64,000 nucleotides of DNA from Pseudoscleropodium purum (GCA_963969395.1 OZ017805.1:10478001-10542000); one strand, 5' to 3'; shown: positions 36,701 to 49,699, counted from the first letter of the stretch. The notes: generated by a model not told the origin, from the letters alone. Numbers and translations: made by a program.

Positions 36701-38440
36701 AAATTACATTCTAAAATTTAGAAAAAGAGAATAAAAGGACACTAAAACTATCTGTGTTACATGGTGTTGTAGATTAGAATATAACAAGAAAGAAAGAGGA
36801 GCCATTGGTAATGGGCATAAAGGTTGGAATTTGAAATATAAGTTAGAATTCTTGAGATTAAAAAAAAATCTTCAAGTTCAATTAGAACCACTAAAATCTT
36901 AAAGTGATAGAATAGTAATGAATGTAGTTGATAAGAGTCAAAGGATCCATTATCGTATAAACAATTATTGTATGAAGTTCAATTCAACTCATGGAATACA
37001 ATAATGGAGATTGAATAGTGCATGAGAAAAAGAAGAAAAGCGTAGGGGAAAGATGAAGTAGTCTTGAGAAAACTTGAATCTTGTAATATTACTCTACTTT
37101 CAAAGCCACGAGCAAAATTATCAAAGGCATAAATAGGATGGCAAACAAGGAGGAATATCAAGGGTTGTACCATAACCTCAACAATGACTCCAATCTTGAG
37201 GTAAGTATCTAATTCCTCCTTTTTTCCTTGAAATTTCAAAGTTAAGTAGTTTTACCACATAGCCGAAGGTTCAAAGCCAAGTCAAGCTGTCAAGATTAGG
37301 TTTTTGCCTGAATTCAGGTGGTTCAAAGTATGGACCTTTTTTTAGAAGTTTCTGAAACTATATTACACTTAAAATTCCGAGTTAATTTGACAAAGATATT
37401 AGCAGATGAAGTTTTGAATCATATTGGATGAAAACTAGTTCAATTCATCCAAGAGGGACAAGAACGGAAACTTAGATAGGGTAAGGAATTTGGAAGTCAG
37501 AAGTGAAGAGAAAAGTCAATTTTGAATTATAGTTGGATAAGAAACTATGGATGAAGTTTGAAGCACCAACTAGCGGTCAAACTTCATTCCTTCATAACTT
37601 TCACTAGGGAAGTCCAAACTTAGATTTCTTTATCAATATAAATAGGTTGAATCAAGATCTAAACGGAACCAATTTTAATTTTCCAAAAATAGTAAATGAT
37701 TTAGAAGAAGTTTAGAACTTCCATAGCAGGAAGGAAATTCAATTGAGAATTACAAGACAATGCTTAGACATCCATAATAAAAGGTTAGAAAGTAGGGAAC
37801 ATTATAAATTCTTAGGAGTAGGAATTCTAGGAAAGATCCATTGCTTGGAAGGCTTAATGGACTGATGTTAGAAGGAAGGCTTGAAGACGACAACGATACT
37901 TGATTCATCATCAGATGATGATATGGAAGATGACTTCAACAATGAAGATGTCAGACAAAGAGCTAAAAGAGAGAGTAGAGGGGCTGAGGTGAAAGGAGAT
38001 AGTAATTATCATCCATAGGAATTGTGGAGATGTAAGCTTAGGTGTTTGAGTGTTTAGTGGCTTATGATATATTGAGCACATAATGACAATGGATTGTTTA
38101 ATCATTTCACTATAGAAATAGTTTGCTTATTGATGATATAAATTAAATTAACCTATTAGGATTTTAGAGTGATTTTGTTTCAAAAACCAAGTGAAATCCT
38201 ACTAAAGAATAAAAAATGGATTATGTGTTTTCTTTTTTAAATGGAGTATGATGTACTAGTACATTGCAGTACCAATGGTTTTTTTGTTCGTAACATTGTT
38301 TTGTTGTACAATTCCATCCCTTTCAATGACAATTGTAATATAAAAAAAATAAAAACCCAAGTTCAATTGTTCAAATGACCACAAGTAGTTTTTAGTGACA
38401 ACATTAGTAATACTAACATCAAAAATCCTAAACCACTTGC
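36701..38440. other. Intergenic, one short acidic frame
   Basis: Around 37875-38019 (+) a short frame reads SSSDDDMEDDFNNEDVRQ and stops, possibly a leftover C-terminal exon. It has no family signature and no clear splice context. The remainder is AT-rich without supported features. Confidence 0.35.
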
Positions 38441-38449
38441 CTAAACCAC

Positions 38450-38636
38450 TAGAACCTCCTAAATCATCCTGGTTGCTCCAGCCGCCCCGGACCACTTGCC
38501 TCGATTGTCTACCTTTACCATCCACCCCATTTGCCCTGTCCACCTTTCAATGACATGAAGGACGCTACGTCCGTTGGAGTCTAAATGTCCGAATTTGACG
38601 TTAATTTGGGGAGGATGTTTTGATTCATCAACCTTG
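38450..38636 (+). repeat. Decayed CGTCC-type hAT element, 3' part
   Basis: The sequence gccgccccgg, gtctacc, ggacgctacgtccgttgg and then gattcatcaaccttg parallels the right end of the intact elements (gattcgtcaaccctg, read from the reverse strand of 46642-46932). C-to-T changes have eroded the terminal repeat. The left end was not found. Confidence 0.6.
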
Positions 38637-38639
38637 TTT

Positions 38640-40724
38640 CATATATAACCATAACATCTTGTAATAGAATATTATGAAAAATTTTCAAACAATTTGACTA
38701 CACAAATTGCAAGATAAATGCAATCAAATTGCAAAAATCATACTTTTTGGCATAGTTGCAAAGTAAAGTAGGAACATCCATAACCAATAGTTTACCCATA
38801 GTTTGATAGTAAATTTCCCTTAAATTTTCTCCAAAATGTACCTTGAAATTGTGTCCATAATTCATTATGGTTCATGGACTTTGATTTTTTTAGATTTTGG
38901 TGCTAGAATCGAGGCAAATTTTGAAGAATGTGGCCTTTTAGGATGCCTTATGGAGTTCTACGTTGAAAATTTGTAGAAATTAAAAGGTGTACCTCAAAAA
39001 AAAATTTATTTTTAAATTCATGATTTTCAATTGCTAATATTGAAAAAATATGTTTTCTAAAAACAATTGCCTCCAACTATGCTGAATTGCTTAAATTGAC
39101 AGTTATCAAGTTATAGGTGTTCCTACCTTAGTTTAAAAGACTATGAATCTTCTTCAACTAAAAAAGTTTGTACTATAGATTTTGAATTAAAATTCTTTCA
39201 TCATTCAAAATTGAATTGAAAAAAATAAAATAAATAAAAGTTAAAAAAAATAATGTGGTTCTTTCTTAGAAAAATTGTTAAGTAGAAGAAGGTTTAGGAT
39301 AGAGTAAAAAACTAAATCATTAATAACTATATGGAGGATCTAAAATGCACTAATCTCAATAGTGAGACTATTTTAAGAGATCAAAGTTAATCATATAGAA
39401 CTATTGTTTTTGAAAAAATTGAAAATTGAGCCCTATACATATTTTTGTTTTTTAAGCTATAGTTGCTTGCAAAACAAGATGCTCCATAATATTCACATCA
39501 TAAATCCAAATGAAATAACTGAAAGCATTCCATGTAGACAAAAATATAATATACAAAGAAAAAAATTAAAATTTATTTCAAATTTTCGTAGATTTATTTG
39601 CCCACCTAATTCGATTCTAGGATTATTGTAGTTATGTGGTATAACTCTTATTCCCAGGCACCAATTAAAGTAAAAAGTACATTCCTCCAAGCTAATCAAT
39701 TTTTCTATCTTATAAAAGAATTTCAAAACTTGATATTATAAGAACTTGATCAAAGTCCATCTTGCCTCCTATGAACACAATGATATTTTAGAGGTTGAGG
39801 ACAAAAGGCATCTTCTTCAAATTTTCAATGACAAATTTTCCGTAGGGTGAAATAAATCTCAATATTGTCTGAAATAGGATCTTGTAAAGAACTAACAAGT
39901 TGACATACTTGTTACATTTCTTGATTATCAAAATTTCAATGGGAGAAGTATTTAAAATTTTATTTAGGAAATGTAGTGAAATAGAAAAAATAAGCAAGCA
40001 TAATTTTTTTTTTCCGATGAAAGGAATAGTAGAAATGAAAAAAAACATTTTTTGGGACATTTCTAGTCTTTACTTTGCACAAAAAATTGTGTCTAGAGAA
40101 TTATTTTTCAAATTTATTTTGTCAACAATTTAAAAAATAAAAGGTTTACTTTGGTGTAATTAAGAACACAAAATGGTTAGAATAATTTCAAATTTTTGAA
40201 TATGTTCTAAGCAATATGCTAATAGTATCAATGGTTGAATTTCAAAAAATGACCCGTACGTAAAAATAAAATCAATTTGACAAGATCTAATTTGGTTAGT
40301 TTGGCTTTCTACCCCCTTTTGTTTAAAAATATGTTTAAATTTGAAAGATTTTTTATATTCTCATTTTCTAAAATTTAAAAAATATTACATTCAATGAAGA
40401 TTCCAATACGTTTAGGTGTATGTAATAAAAATCACTATTTACCTTCTTATAATTTCTCTTCCCTAAAAGCTACGTTTCCAACCTAAAAACTTGATCATTC
40501 ATCAACAATTGTTTAATATCTAAAAATCCAGTAGGTCAATATTTTCCATAATTAATTCTATGCATATTTGAAAAATTAGTATTTACTTTCTTATGGTTAA
40601 AATTAAAAATTAGAAGCACATCAATGTATCAAAAAATATCAAAGTGGGACAATTTATTGAAAACCTTCATTGGCAAAAATTTGGTCAACCTTATAATTAA
40701 CATCTTGCCAATGTATTATTTATT
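38640..40724. other. AT-rich intergenic
   Basis: Contains the second copy of the dispersed repeat (39885-40500). The open frames 39404-39631, 39788-40060 and 39900-40133 are AT-driven and overlap on both strands. Confidence 0.5.
39885..40500 (+). repeat. Dispersed AT-rich repeat, copy 2
   Basis: Partner of 3990-4560; blocks in the same order with moderate identity. Confidence 0.4.
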
Positions 40725-41200
40725 AAGTGAATTTTAAAGTATGAAATATTGGATATAGATTTAAGTAGGAACTTCCCCATTTGATTTTCTCTATTGTCCA
40801 AACATCCACATCCTCATTCCTTATTTACTATCTTCATCTAAAAGTTAAAAATGAGAGGAAAGAAATTTAATTTAGAACTTTTCCTTTAATTTGATTGATG
40901 CAAATACCAAAGAGTCATTTCATTGGTGTATTATTCATCAAGTGAATTTTAAAGTATGAAATATTGGATATAGATTGAAGTAGGAACTTCTCCATTTGAT
41001 TTTCTCTATTGTCCAAACATCCTCATCTTTTATTTACTATCTTCATCTAAAACTTAAAAATGAGAGGGAAGACATTTAATTTAAAACTTTCTCTTTAATT
41101 TGATTGATGCAAATACAAAAGAGTCATTTTATCGATCTAGTATTCATCAAGTGGATTTTGAAGTACAAAATAATGAATGAAGATATTAACAAGAACTTTT
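40725..41200 (+). repeat. ~212-bp tandem repeat, 2.2 copies
   Basis: The start AAGTGAATTTTAAAGTATGA occurs at 40725 and 40940 and, diverged, at 41149 (periods 215 and 209). Internal blocks gatttt ctctattgtcc and ttaatttgattgatgcaaat repeat in the first two units. Non-coding. Confidence 0.8.
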
Positions 41201-41930
41201 CTATTTTATTTTTGTCTATTTTCAAGTAATCACAAACAAATAAAAACTAACAAACATACTATAATATATTCCCTTCTCCGCAAAATTTTACTTTTTGATT
41301 AGACCTAGGGTCTTATCATTGAAAATATTAGCAAGAATAAATTCAATAAATAGAAAAGTTATGATGTGATTGGGAGTCTTTCTGTAGTAAATTTAAAGTA
41401 ATTTAATTTTTAGTACAGCTTTAATATTAAACAAATGAGATTAGCTATATAGATAGTGAATTTGAATTCTATGCAAATAAATTAAGTTAGCTTACTTATC
41501 ATGACAACTATATTTATATGTCTTCCAAATTAGCAAACATGTCATTCACTATAAAATAGACAAGCCTATTACCACCTTCTTTACTATTTTGTATGTCTTA
41601 CATGGGATCTACTCCATCAAGGTCACATACTTTTCTCAGGTGTGTGCTTGTTTTAAAAATCAAATCCAATTGTTGCTATAATTTGTCGATGGAAATTCAA
41701 ATCTCTATAATTTTTTGAAATAATTTGTTCATAAATTACCTTACCCCCTATAGGATCCAATCATAAAAGTTCCATAAATAAGCCCTAAACTCCTTTCTAT
41801 ATATTTCATAGCACTTACATGCTTACCAATAAAGGATTGTTACATAACTTATCGACATTAATACATTGATTTTGTCATAAAATAAGGAGATTTCAACGAG
41901 TTGGTGATTGGTTAGCCACTTCATTGAATA
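41201..41930. other. AT-rich spacer
   Basis: Nothing supported. Confidence 0.5.
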
Positions 41931-43090
41931 GAGACCTTGTCAAAGGCAACCTATTCTCTAGGGCGACCTTGGATGTTGGGCGACCTCGGGTGCTAAAAGA
42001 AGCCATTGCCTTTCCTTCTCCAAAAACCATGTTTTGTAATTTTGGGGACACTTTGGGTCCTTAAAGGGCGACCTTAGGTCCTAAGGGGCAATCTTGGGTC
42101 CCTAAAAAAGAACCATTGCCTAACCTTCTCTAAAAATTATGTTTCGGAGTTTTGGAGGGACTTTAGTCTTAGGCGACTTTGAGTCTAGGGCGACCTTGGG
42201 TCCTTAGAGGACAACCGTGAGTCCTTAGGGGCGACCTCGAGTCTTCAAAAGCCACCCTTGCCTTCATTTTCTTCCAAAACTATATTTTGCAGTTTCGAAG
42301 GGACTTTGGTCTTGGGCGACTTTGGGTGGGCAACCTCTAGTCCTTAGAAGGCAACCATGGGTCCTAAAGGGCGACCTTGGATTCCCAAAAGTCATCGTTG
42401 CCTTCATTTTTTTTCCAAAACTATGTTTTGGGGTTTTGGAAGGATTTGGATCTTGGGCAATTTTGGGCCTAGGACGACTTAGGGTCCTTCGAGGGCAACT
42501 GTGCGTCCTAAGGGGCTTCCTTAGGTCTCTAAAAGGAACCGTTGCCTTGATTTCTTCTAAAAACTATGTTTTGAAGTTTTGGGTTTTTTTTGGTCTTGGG
42601 CGACTTTGGCTAGGTGACTTTAGGTCTAGGTCGACCTTAGGTCCTTGAAAGGCGACTGCAAGTCCTTAGGGGCGACCTCAGGTCCCCAAAAGCCATCGTT
42701 GCCTTCATTTTCTTCCAAAACTATGCTTTCGGTTTTAGGGGAGATGTGGGTCTTGGGCGACTTCAAGTCTAGGGTGACCTTGGATCCCTAGTAGGCGACC
42801 TTGGGTCTTTAGAAGGAATGACTACCTTTTGTTTTCAAAAACTATGTTTTGGGGGTTTGGGGGAAACTTTGATTTGGGGCAATTTTAGATGGGTGACTAT
42901 GGATTGAACAGAACCTTGTGTCCTTTGAAGGCAACCTCATTTCTATAAAAGGCGACTTGGGGTCTTAAAAGAGTTGTTGTTTTGTCTTTTTTCAATAACT
43001 ATGTTTTAGGTTTTGGAGGAACTTAGATCTTGAGCTTCTTTGGATCAAGGGTGACCTCTTGTCACAGGCAACCTTGGATAATGAAAGGAG
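41931..43090 (+). repeat. Tandem array of gcgaccttgggtcc / aaaactatgttttggagttttgg units
   Basis: About nine imperfect units of 105-160 bp, each with one aactatgttttg-like block (near 42027, 42134, 42285, 42418, 42560, 42717, 42838, 43000, 43117) and several gggcgactttgggtc / ggcgaccttgggtcctta blocks. There is thus a nested short period (about 20-30 bases) within a longer one. It is GC-richer than its flanks. The frame open at 42322-42648 comes from the repetition; no protein is supported. Confidence 0.85.
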
Positions 43091-44169
43091 TCATTGCCCT
43101 CTCTTTCTTTCAAATCTATGTTTTTAATTGTAGAATCAGCTTGTTGTGTAGGGCAACATTAAATTTGGCAACTTATGAATTGAGGTACTAATTTTCATTA
43201 GATGAGGAAAGTGTTTCAATTTTCTATTTATTTCTTAGGGTTGTACTATGTCTTATAATTTTTTTTAAATATGTAATTTTATTCCATATGGAATGGCATT
43301 TCTTTTTTATAGCTTGTGTTACAAAGTTTTTAATAGATGCACATGGAATGGTATTTGTGTCATTTTGAAGAGTGTTTTTACGACATTTATAGCATTTTGT
43401 TTGGAATTTCTTCAAGAATAAATAACATTATTTTGATTTTAATGTATATGTTGATTGAACTCAAACTCAACTAGTAAAAGAACTTCAAGTGGTTCAAGAA
43501 AATCAGATTAGCCTCATCTAAAGGCACAACCTAATATTGCTATGGACCAAGGTTTATATTGTATGTTTCATATACAAGACATTAATACTATACAATGACT
43601 TGTCTTCTATAATTATAGAAGATAACAATTTTTGTAGAAGTATCTCCTATTGCTTATTCCAAATCTCAATGACACATCATATTCATGAAATATTTGTTAC
43701 ATTGAATATAAAAATAAATAAATAAAGGTTATAAATATATGTAAAAACTTTCCCATTCAAATTTTGCAATTCTTCAAGACTATTCCTAACCATGAACAAT
43801 TTCTCCTATACATTTTATACCCTAAACCAAAGAGTAGAAGCTTAAATATGAACATTTCCTTTTTATTTCACAAGTTTTGGCAATTAGAAGGAGATTCCAA
43901 ACACCTTCATCCTTTTTTTTCCACCTGAAAATCATTTATTAATAGAGTTCAGAAATGATTTGGGAAATGTCAAAAATGAAGAGTGACAAAGGTGGAAGAT
44001 TGAGCACCAATTCTCATCATCAACATGGAATTTTCTACTATCCACCATCCCAAACAACTACTTTCGGAGGCGTCTTACCAACAAAGGTAAAATAAAGCAA
44101 GTAGAAGAATATGTCGAGAGATTTCCTAACCTCTTACCTATACTCCAATATTTTATCAAGCTTAAATAT
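43091..44169. other. AT-rich intergenic
   Basis: Nothing supported except that 43950-44110 could be a decayed upstream exon of the following pseudogene. Confidence 0.4.
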
Positions 44170-44713
44170 TGACTGTGGTAGGTATTTGGCCAAGTAGACC
44201 TAGTTACATAGATTTGAGGCTATATCTATGTCAATTGTGAAGAATTCTTTTTGGAAGTATAATAAAGGAGTGCTTCGACTCGGGATAATGGATCTTTGTG
44301 AGGCCCCAAAGCATAAACAAAGTAAGGCATTGACTTCTATCAATCCTCCACTAGTGCCTTTCTTGAAGTACCTAGCTATACATATGGAGCCCAAGATGTC
44401 CACTCCAAGCGTCTAATTCTTTATTGTTGCAGATTTCATGGACTTAGAGATTGTCACAAACTATATTGCATCTAACATACTTGATTATGACTCCAAGATC
44501 TCTTGCTACTTGCCTAGCAAGAGTGAGAGGCTAAATAACGTCACCAACCATAGGAATTCTCCAGTAATGTTGTTGATTTTTCATTTCAAGAAAAACGATG
44601 AGAGTGCCAGGCTATTTGAAGTTAGTGTAAAGGAGGAGTACATAACACCAAAGAGTACACAATACCACAACGATTCGGCAAGGAACACCGAAGTAAAATT
44701 AAAAATCTATTAA
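44170..44713 (+). pseudogene. Unrecognised reading frame with one stop
   Basis: The frames 44228-44416 and 44438-44713 are in the same phase, divided by a single TAA, giving about 160 residues with normal amino-acid usage (MDLCEAPKHKQSKALTSINP, CYLPSKSERLNNV, VMLLIFHFKKNDES). I recognise no family. It lies on the same strand upstream of the FCP1-like remnant and may belong to the same old gene. Confidence 0.35.
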
Positions 44714-45079
44714 TTGGAATTGCAGATGGAATTTTAATTAGAAATGCTTTTGACTTTTATCCATCCTAGTGAAAATGTGCTAGGCGTCTATTCTAGATTC
44801 AAGTGCATGTTGGTAGCCAAGGTAATGCTCAAGTTTTTGTATCATTATCCTCCACTCAAGGATAATAGTATTGTATAGTTGTTTGTTGATTTCTATCTTC
44901 AATCATTAACAAAGAAAAGATTTTCTTAATATCCTTTATATAGGTTGGTTATCTTTGAATCGAGGATAGCATCTGATCCAATTGTGCTTATTATAGTATG
45001 GTGAAATAAAACTGACTACTTTTGAAAATGATTGCAAATGTATAAAGTGTTTTTTTTGCACTATAGACGATACAGTTGT
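44714..45079. other. Spacer between two plus-strand remnants
   Basis: Frames are interrupted; peptides such as HPSENVLGVYSRFKCMLVAK suggest decayed coding sequence, unrecognised. Confidence 0.3.
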
Positions 45080-45640
45080 CCTTGCTAGAGAGCATGCCAA
45101 AATGAAGTTGGTGGAAAGATTAGACATGAATGACTCTCTTTTCCAAGGCTCAAGACCTCTCTTTGACATTCTAGAACAAGAACAATGCTGAAATATAGAA
45201 ACATCTAAGGGAAGATTCCTACACCACCTTAGAGATACATACAAAGTTTTTTGCCTAAAAGTTCTGGCCGACCACCTATTCTTGAGTCCAAGTAGTGTCA
45301 CATCTTTCAACAAAGACAATACCTTTCTCATTGATGACCCCCCAAAAAAGAGTTTGTGCAATGAGAATAGAAATGCCATATTCTTCCATTCTTGGGAAAA
45401 AAGGCATGGTGGGGACAACTTCTTGATGGGAAGTCTTGCCCCTTGACTTCGTTGGCTATAGGAGGAATGTGAACCGAGATGTTTACAATGTTATATAGAC
45501 GCCAATTGTATTGGCATTAGTTTGATGGCAAATTCACATTACTTAGTGCTGCCTATTGTAGACGGAATGAAGAAGTGTGCCCCAAACTTTGGATTACATT
45601 ACGAACTACTCAAAATTAATTTAGTCATTGATCGCAAGAT
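45080..45640 (+). pseudogene. FCP1/NLI-interacting-factor-like (HAD phosphatase) pseudogene
   Basis: One plus frame with three stops reads LFDILEQEQC, SKGRFLHHLRDTYKVFCLK, LADHLFLSPSSVTSFNKDNT and FLIDDPPKKSLCNENRNAIF, then HSWEKRHGGDNFLMGSLAP and EECEPRCLQCYIDANCIG. The NTFLIDDPPKK block is the second conserved motif of the FCP1/SCP family (typically N.xIVDDSP.K). GDNFLMGSLAP*LRWL matches the helix that follows in such proteins. The DxDxT nucleophile segment is not recognisable upstream. Stops occur where Trp (LAP*LRWL) and Gln/Trp (EQC*NIE) are expected. Dead copy. Confidence 0.65.
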
Positions 45641-46439
45641 GTGTAGAAATTAGTGAACTTCATGTTGCAATAGTCAAACTGAAACTATAAAACATTTATA
45701 CAAACTACTTTGTAAGCGTTATTGGTTTTGTAATACACTTTTTTGGATTGCAGATTATCAATAATGGCTTATTTTAAGTGTTTTTATAGTCTCTTTTTGA
45801 GTCAATCTTGTTCACTTGTTTAACCCCAATGCAAGGATAATTTGTGCTTCCTTTATACTCCTTATTCCTTTAGATTGGTGGATCTATTTGGTGCTTGCTA
45901 GCCACAAATCAGAGGCTATGAAGGAGTTTGTGTTCTAGATTGGAAGTGTCATTGTCAATGATGTTAGAGTCAATTAGAGGAAACTTCTTTATAGCCATTA
46001 TAACATTATATTCATTATTTTGGGAGTTTACTAGAGAAATGGAAGTCTCTAGAAGCACCAAATCTAAGAACTTGGAAGATATTCTAGTACAAAAACAAGA
46101 AAAGAAGAATGCAAATTTAAAAAATATGCATGCAAAAACAAAATTCCCAAACAACATATAGTTATTTCTATATATAATGCAATTAATGGAAATAATCATA
46201 AAATGTACATATATTAGATCATCTCAAAACAAACTAAGGAATTAATATTCCTCCAATTTTTATCTATTCTACACAACCTCATGTTTTAGAAGTACAAATG
46301 GATAGTATTATTTTGGGAGGGTCTAATATTCCCAAAGTAATGAATATGATGTTCTATTTTGAAGCCTTGTGTGATGTGCTCCGCTACAGACATGACATTT
46401 GTAGTTATTGATTTTTCCAAGGGCAATGTGGAAGAAGGT
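45641..46439. other. Intergenic
   Basis: A plus frame at 45928-46161 (77 codons, Lys-rich end KKNANLKNMHAKTK) overlaps a minus frame of similar size. I support neither. Confidence 0.35.
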
Positions 46440-47035
46440 GTGGTAGATAGTCCACCTAGTCGAGGACCTATCTAAACACCACTATGCTCCTTGTCTCCTT
46501 TGAAGCAAACACAACATACACCAAGTGAAGTGCGATGATCTTCACCGACTTGATGGAATCAAATTACATCGCATTGGAAACTCTATGCACATGTTGAAAG
46601 TAATGTTGAACAATCTCAAATTCACAATAAAGCTTTGTTAGCAGGGTTGACGAATCTCTACGTCCGCCCGAAAAAGGCGTCCATAACCCGGACGCCAACG
46701 GACGCAGCGTCCCTCCTGCCGTTGGAAGGCGGACGGGCGAGGCGGACGCCCAGATCATGCGGACCAGATCAGTCCGCGTGTCGATTGGACGGTCGTAACC
46801 GGGCGGACGGGGCAGATGGGTGGACAGGCGGACGGAGGGACAAGCGGACGGGCTGGACAGCGTCCGCGAATGTCAGCGGACGCTGCGGACATAGCGTCCA
46901 CGTCCAGACGTCCGATCGTCCCGTCAACCCTGTTTGTTAGTGCTTGCACCTATTTATCTATCTGTTGAAGTGAGTCAATCTAAATCAGATTGCACGTTGG
47001 AGGATCAAAAATAGAAGGGTCAATTGGATTCATGT
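46440..47035 (-). pseudogene. Coding-exon remnant split by a hAT insertion (unrecognised)
   Basis: After removal of the hAT element and one target duplication, the minus strand reads NPIDPSIFDPPTCN, IDSLQQIDK and VQALTKLYCEFEIVQHYFQ, then HVHRVSNAM and IIALHLVYVVFASKE, with stops. The frame passes exactly across the insertion point, so the element entered an older coding exon (live or already decaying). Family not recognised; helical, coiled-coil-like. Confidence 0.4.
46642..46932 (-). mobile_element. Non-autonomous hAT element, CpG-rich, intact (291 bp)
   Basis: Begins CAGGGTTGACG and ends CGTCAACCCTG (11-bp inverted terminal repeat), flanked by a perfect 8-bp duplication tttgttag (46634-46641 and 46933-46940). 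Its reverse complement lines up with 23349-23624 (gcggactgatctggt, gatctgggcgtccgcc, the right-hand gattcgtcaaccctg end). Dense in CGTCC/GGACG words. No coding capacity; the frames of 64-101 codons through it are by-products of its low AT content. Confidence 0.92.
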
Positions 47036-48254
47036 AGTATAGGACAACTCCCTGGCCCTCTCAATATTGGGTCTTGTTCCTCATAGTCTATGAGTGACCG
47101 GTTAACACCATCATGTGGCCCTAATTTATGTTGTAGAATATTAGAAGTTGGATATCATTTAGAAGTAGACATGCATACATAAACAATGTCAATAGAGTGC
47201 AGCTTCATCCTCCTCCTCGAGTTTCTAAATCTCTTTCAAATTCAATAGTTCTTTGAAATTTGTCAAAGTAAAAAGCTAAAGATAGTCAACCACTTTTGAT
47301 GGGAGCACGAAGTGTGTTCAAGTTTGGAAGTGGTTCACATTAGACTTCTTGGTACGAGGATATCATTCAAGGATAAGCAAAGATTAAGGCAATAGAGGCT
47401 ACAAAAAATTCTTCAACAACCAATTTTGAGCAATAAATGATTGATTCTTATTTGTAGAGCATTACCAAGCTTTAATCTTTTTATTACTATTAATAGAATA
47501 ATTAATTATGTACAAGTCAAAAAAACTATGTGCTCCAAATGCACTAAGCTAATACATTTTGACACTCGTACATACATCACATCAATCGAGATTTCAATTC
47601 CATTGAAGGAATAATATTTATATATATGTATAGAGAAACTAAGATAAATTGTTTAACATGTATATGGATTCTCAAGTATATTAAGGGTTTTCAATGTAAG
47701 GTGACCTGTATTGTTAATGTGATATACTCTTGAATCTCCATTTTAAAATTCTACTTTTGTCATGTTTCTCTTTTTGTGAGTTTCACTGATGTAACACTTT
47801 TAATATTGTCACATACTTCTTGAATTTCCATGTGAAAGTCTACTTTTAATTGGTACACTTTTGATTTTTTGATCGTACAACTAACTATTTTTATCTTTAA
47901 TTCAATAACTTATCCTTGAAAAAGGTGGAAAAAGTCTTAATATGACCATATTTTCTCATTTTAATGAATATAGCCTTATATTAGAATAATCTATAATTTT
48001 TACTATAAATGAAGGGTGGAATGAGAAACATAATTTTATAATTTAAATTCAAAATAAATCTACAAAAATGAAAACATGAATGAAAAACACAGCATATTGT
48101 GTTACTTGGATTATAACACAAAAAGCTATCAATTGCAATAACTCTTTCAATTTTTTGAATTTTCTCAAAACTTTAAGATGGAATAGAAACAAAATTTGTC
48201 AAGCTTTATATTCTTAGTTGAAATCAAATTCCAAAAATAGTTATTCTAAAAGTT
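47036..48254. other. AT-rich intergenic
   Basis: Up to about 47130 the minus strand may continue the decayed exon above. Nothing else supported. Confidence 0.45.
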
Positions 48255-49640
48255 GTAATTAAGGTTGACCAAGTAAGAGTCTCAATTTTTATCACTTGGG
48301 ATTTAGGATTTATTTCATGGATTTCTTATATGTTTTGAGTGCAGTTTTAGGTGTTAAAAGACCTAAAGAGTGTATTAGACTAGAATTTGTATTGCACATA
48401 TTAATATGGCCCTTGGTCATTTTATACCTAGTTTTTCCTAAGTACACCCTAGAAACACATGTAAATAAGATGGAAATACACATTTTGTACATAGTAAACG
48501 TGTTAGTAGACAACTGCCCGATTATCTACATTTGCTTGTACAATGAGATACAAATTGACTAAAATTGAATTTTGTGAATCTTATAAGAACCCTAAGGTAG
48601 ATTTCCCATGATGTGTTTTATTTTTTCCATTCCATTAATGAAATAGTAGAAACCCTAATTGTTAGCCTTTAGGTGGAGAAACTCAAACTAGAGGCAACGA
48701 AGGACATTTACAACAGAAGTACGATGATTTGGAGTGGAAATCATGCCAAGAGTCCAATAGCAATTGCTTTGCTAAGATTTCCCTTTTTGTGAAAGATTCC
48801 CTGTTCATTAGAAGTTAAAGGAGATAATGGAATTTGTATTTATTTTTCACATGTAAAGAAATAATAAGATTTGTACTTTTTTTACAATGTAATTTTTTGC
48901 AATGTAAAGAGATAGAAAGATTTGTACTTTTTTTACATGTGGAAGATAAGAAAAACATTTCTTGAAGAACTCTATAAGAGGTTCCTTAAAAAGTCATTTT
49001 TTTTTATCATTTCACATCTTTTTCCGAATAGTTAACTTACAAAATCCGGTATGGTAAATTCGTAGAAATTACCATAGATGTGATAAAATCTCACTAAAAA
49101 TTAGTATAGCTTCTTTTATATCTATAAAGTGCTTTGATAAGTTTTGTAATATTTGGATAGCGAGACATGCCAAACTTAGCAACATCCTCTAAAATCAACA
49201 AAATTAAAGATTACATGCGGAGTTGACCGATGTATCGCAATCACACGACATTAGATTAAAAACAAATTAGAGTTTTTTCTTCCTCCTTTAAAATCTACCT
49301 AGAAGCCTAGACTAGTTATCTTTTACTAAAAAAATAAACTCTAAACTTGGGTTTTTACTTTGTTTTAAGTTTTTAGATGCTGGCTCGCCGCTAGGGTTCT
49401 TTGATTTTTTGAGGTTGAAAAAAAGGGTAGGAATTCTTTCAAACTAAAATGGCCTTCTGAAGCCATTGGTGCAATATGTTTGTGTTTTTGAGTATTTTTC
49501 TAAAAGTTAGAAATTAAGATCAACATAGAAAGTCTAAAATCTTAGGATTAGGATGAAAATCTTAGATGATAAGATTAACTTGTAAGAATTGGGGGGGATG
49601 TGAGGCCTTTGGAAGAGTATTTAAGGGCTCTTAATAGGGT
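48255..49640 (+). repeat. 1.3-kb dispersed repeat, copy 2
   Basis: Collinear with 30295-31590 from gagtctcaattttt to aagagtatttaagggctct. Divergence is mainly transitions. The local duplication at 48840-48960 (ttttttacatgt, gatttgtacttttttt repeated) is specific to this copy. Confidence 0.65.
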
Positions 49641-49699
49641 CTCTAAGGTCAATTGGGTTTTCAACTAGATTCAGGAAAGTATTATGAATGGTGTTGCAC

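Noticed and set aside
42322..42648. 108-codon frame in the tandem array
   Set aside because: Repeat-derived; reading does not persist across units and no family matches.
46635..46949. Frames of 64-101 codons
   Set aside because: Same reason: non-coding hAT element of high GC content.
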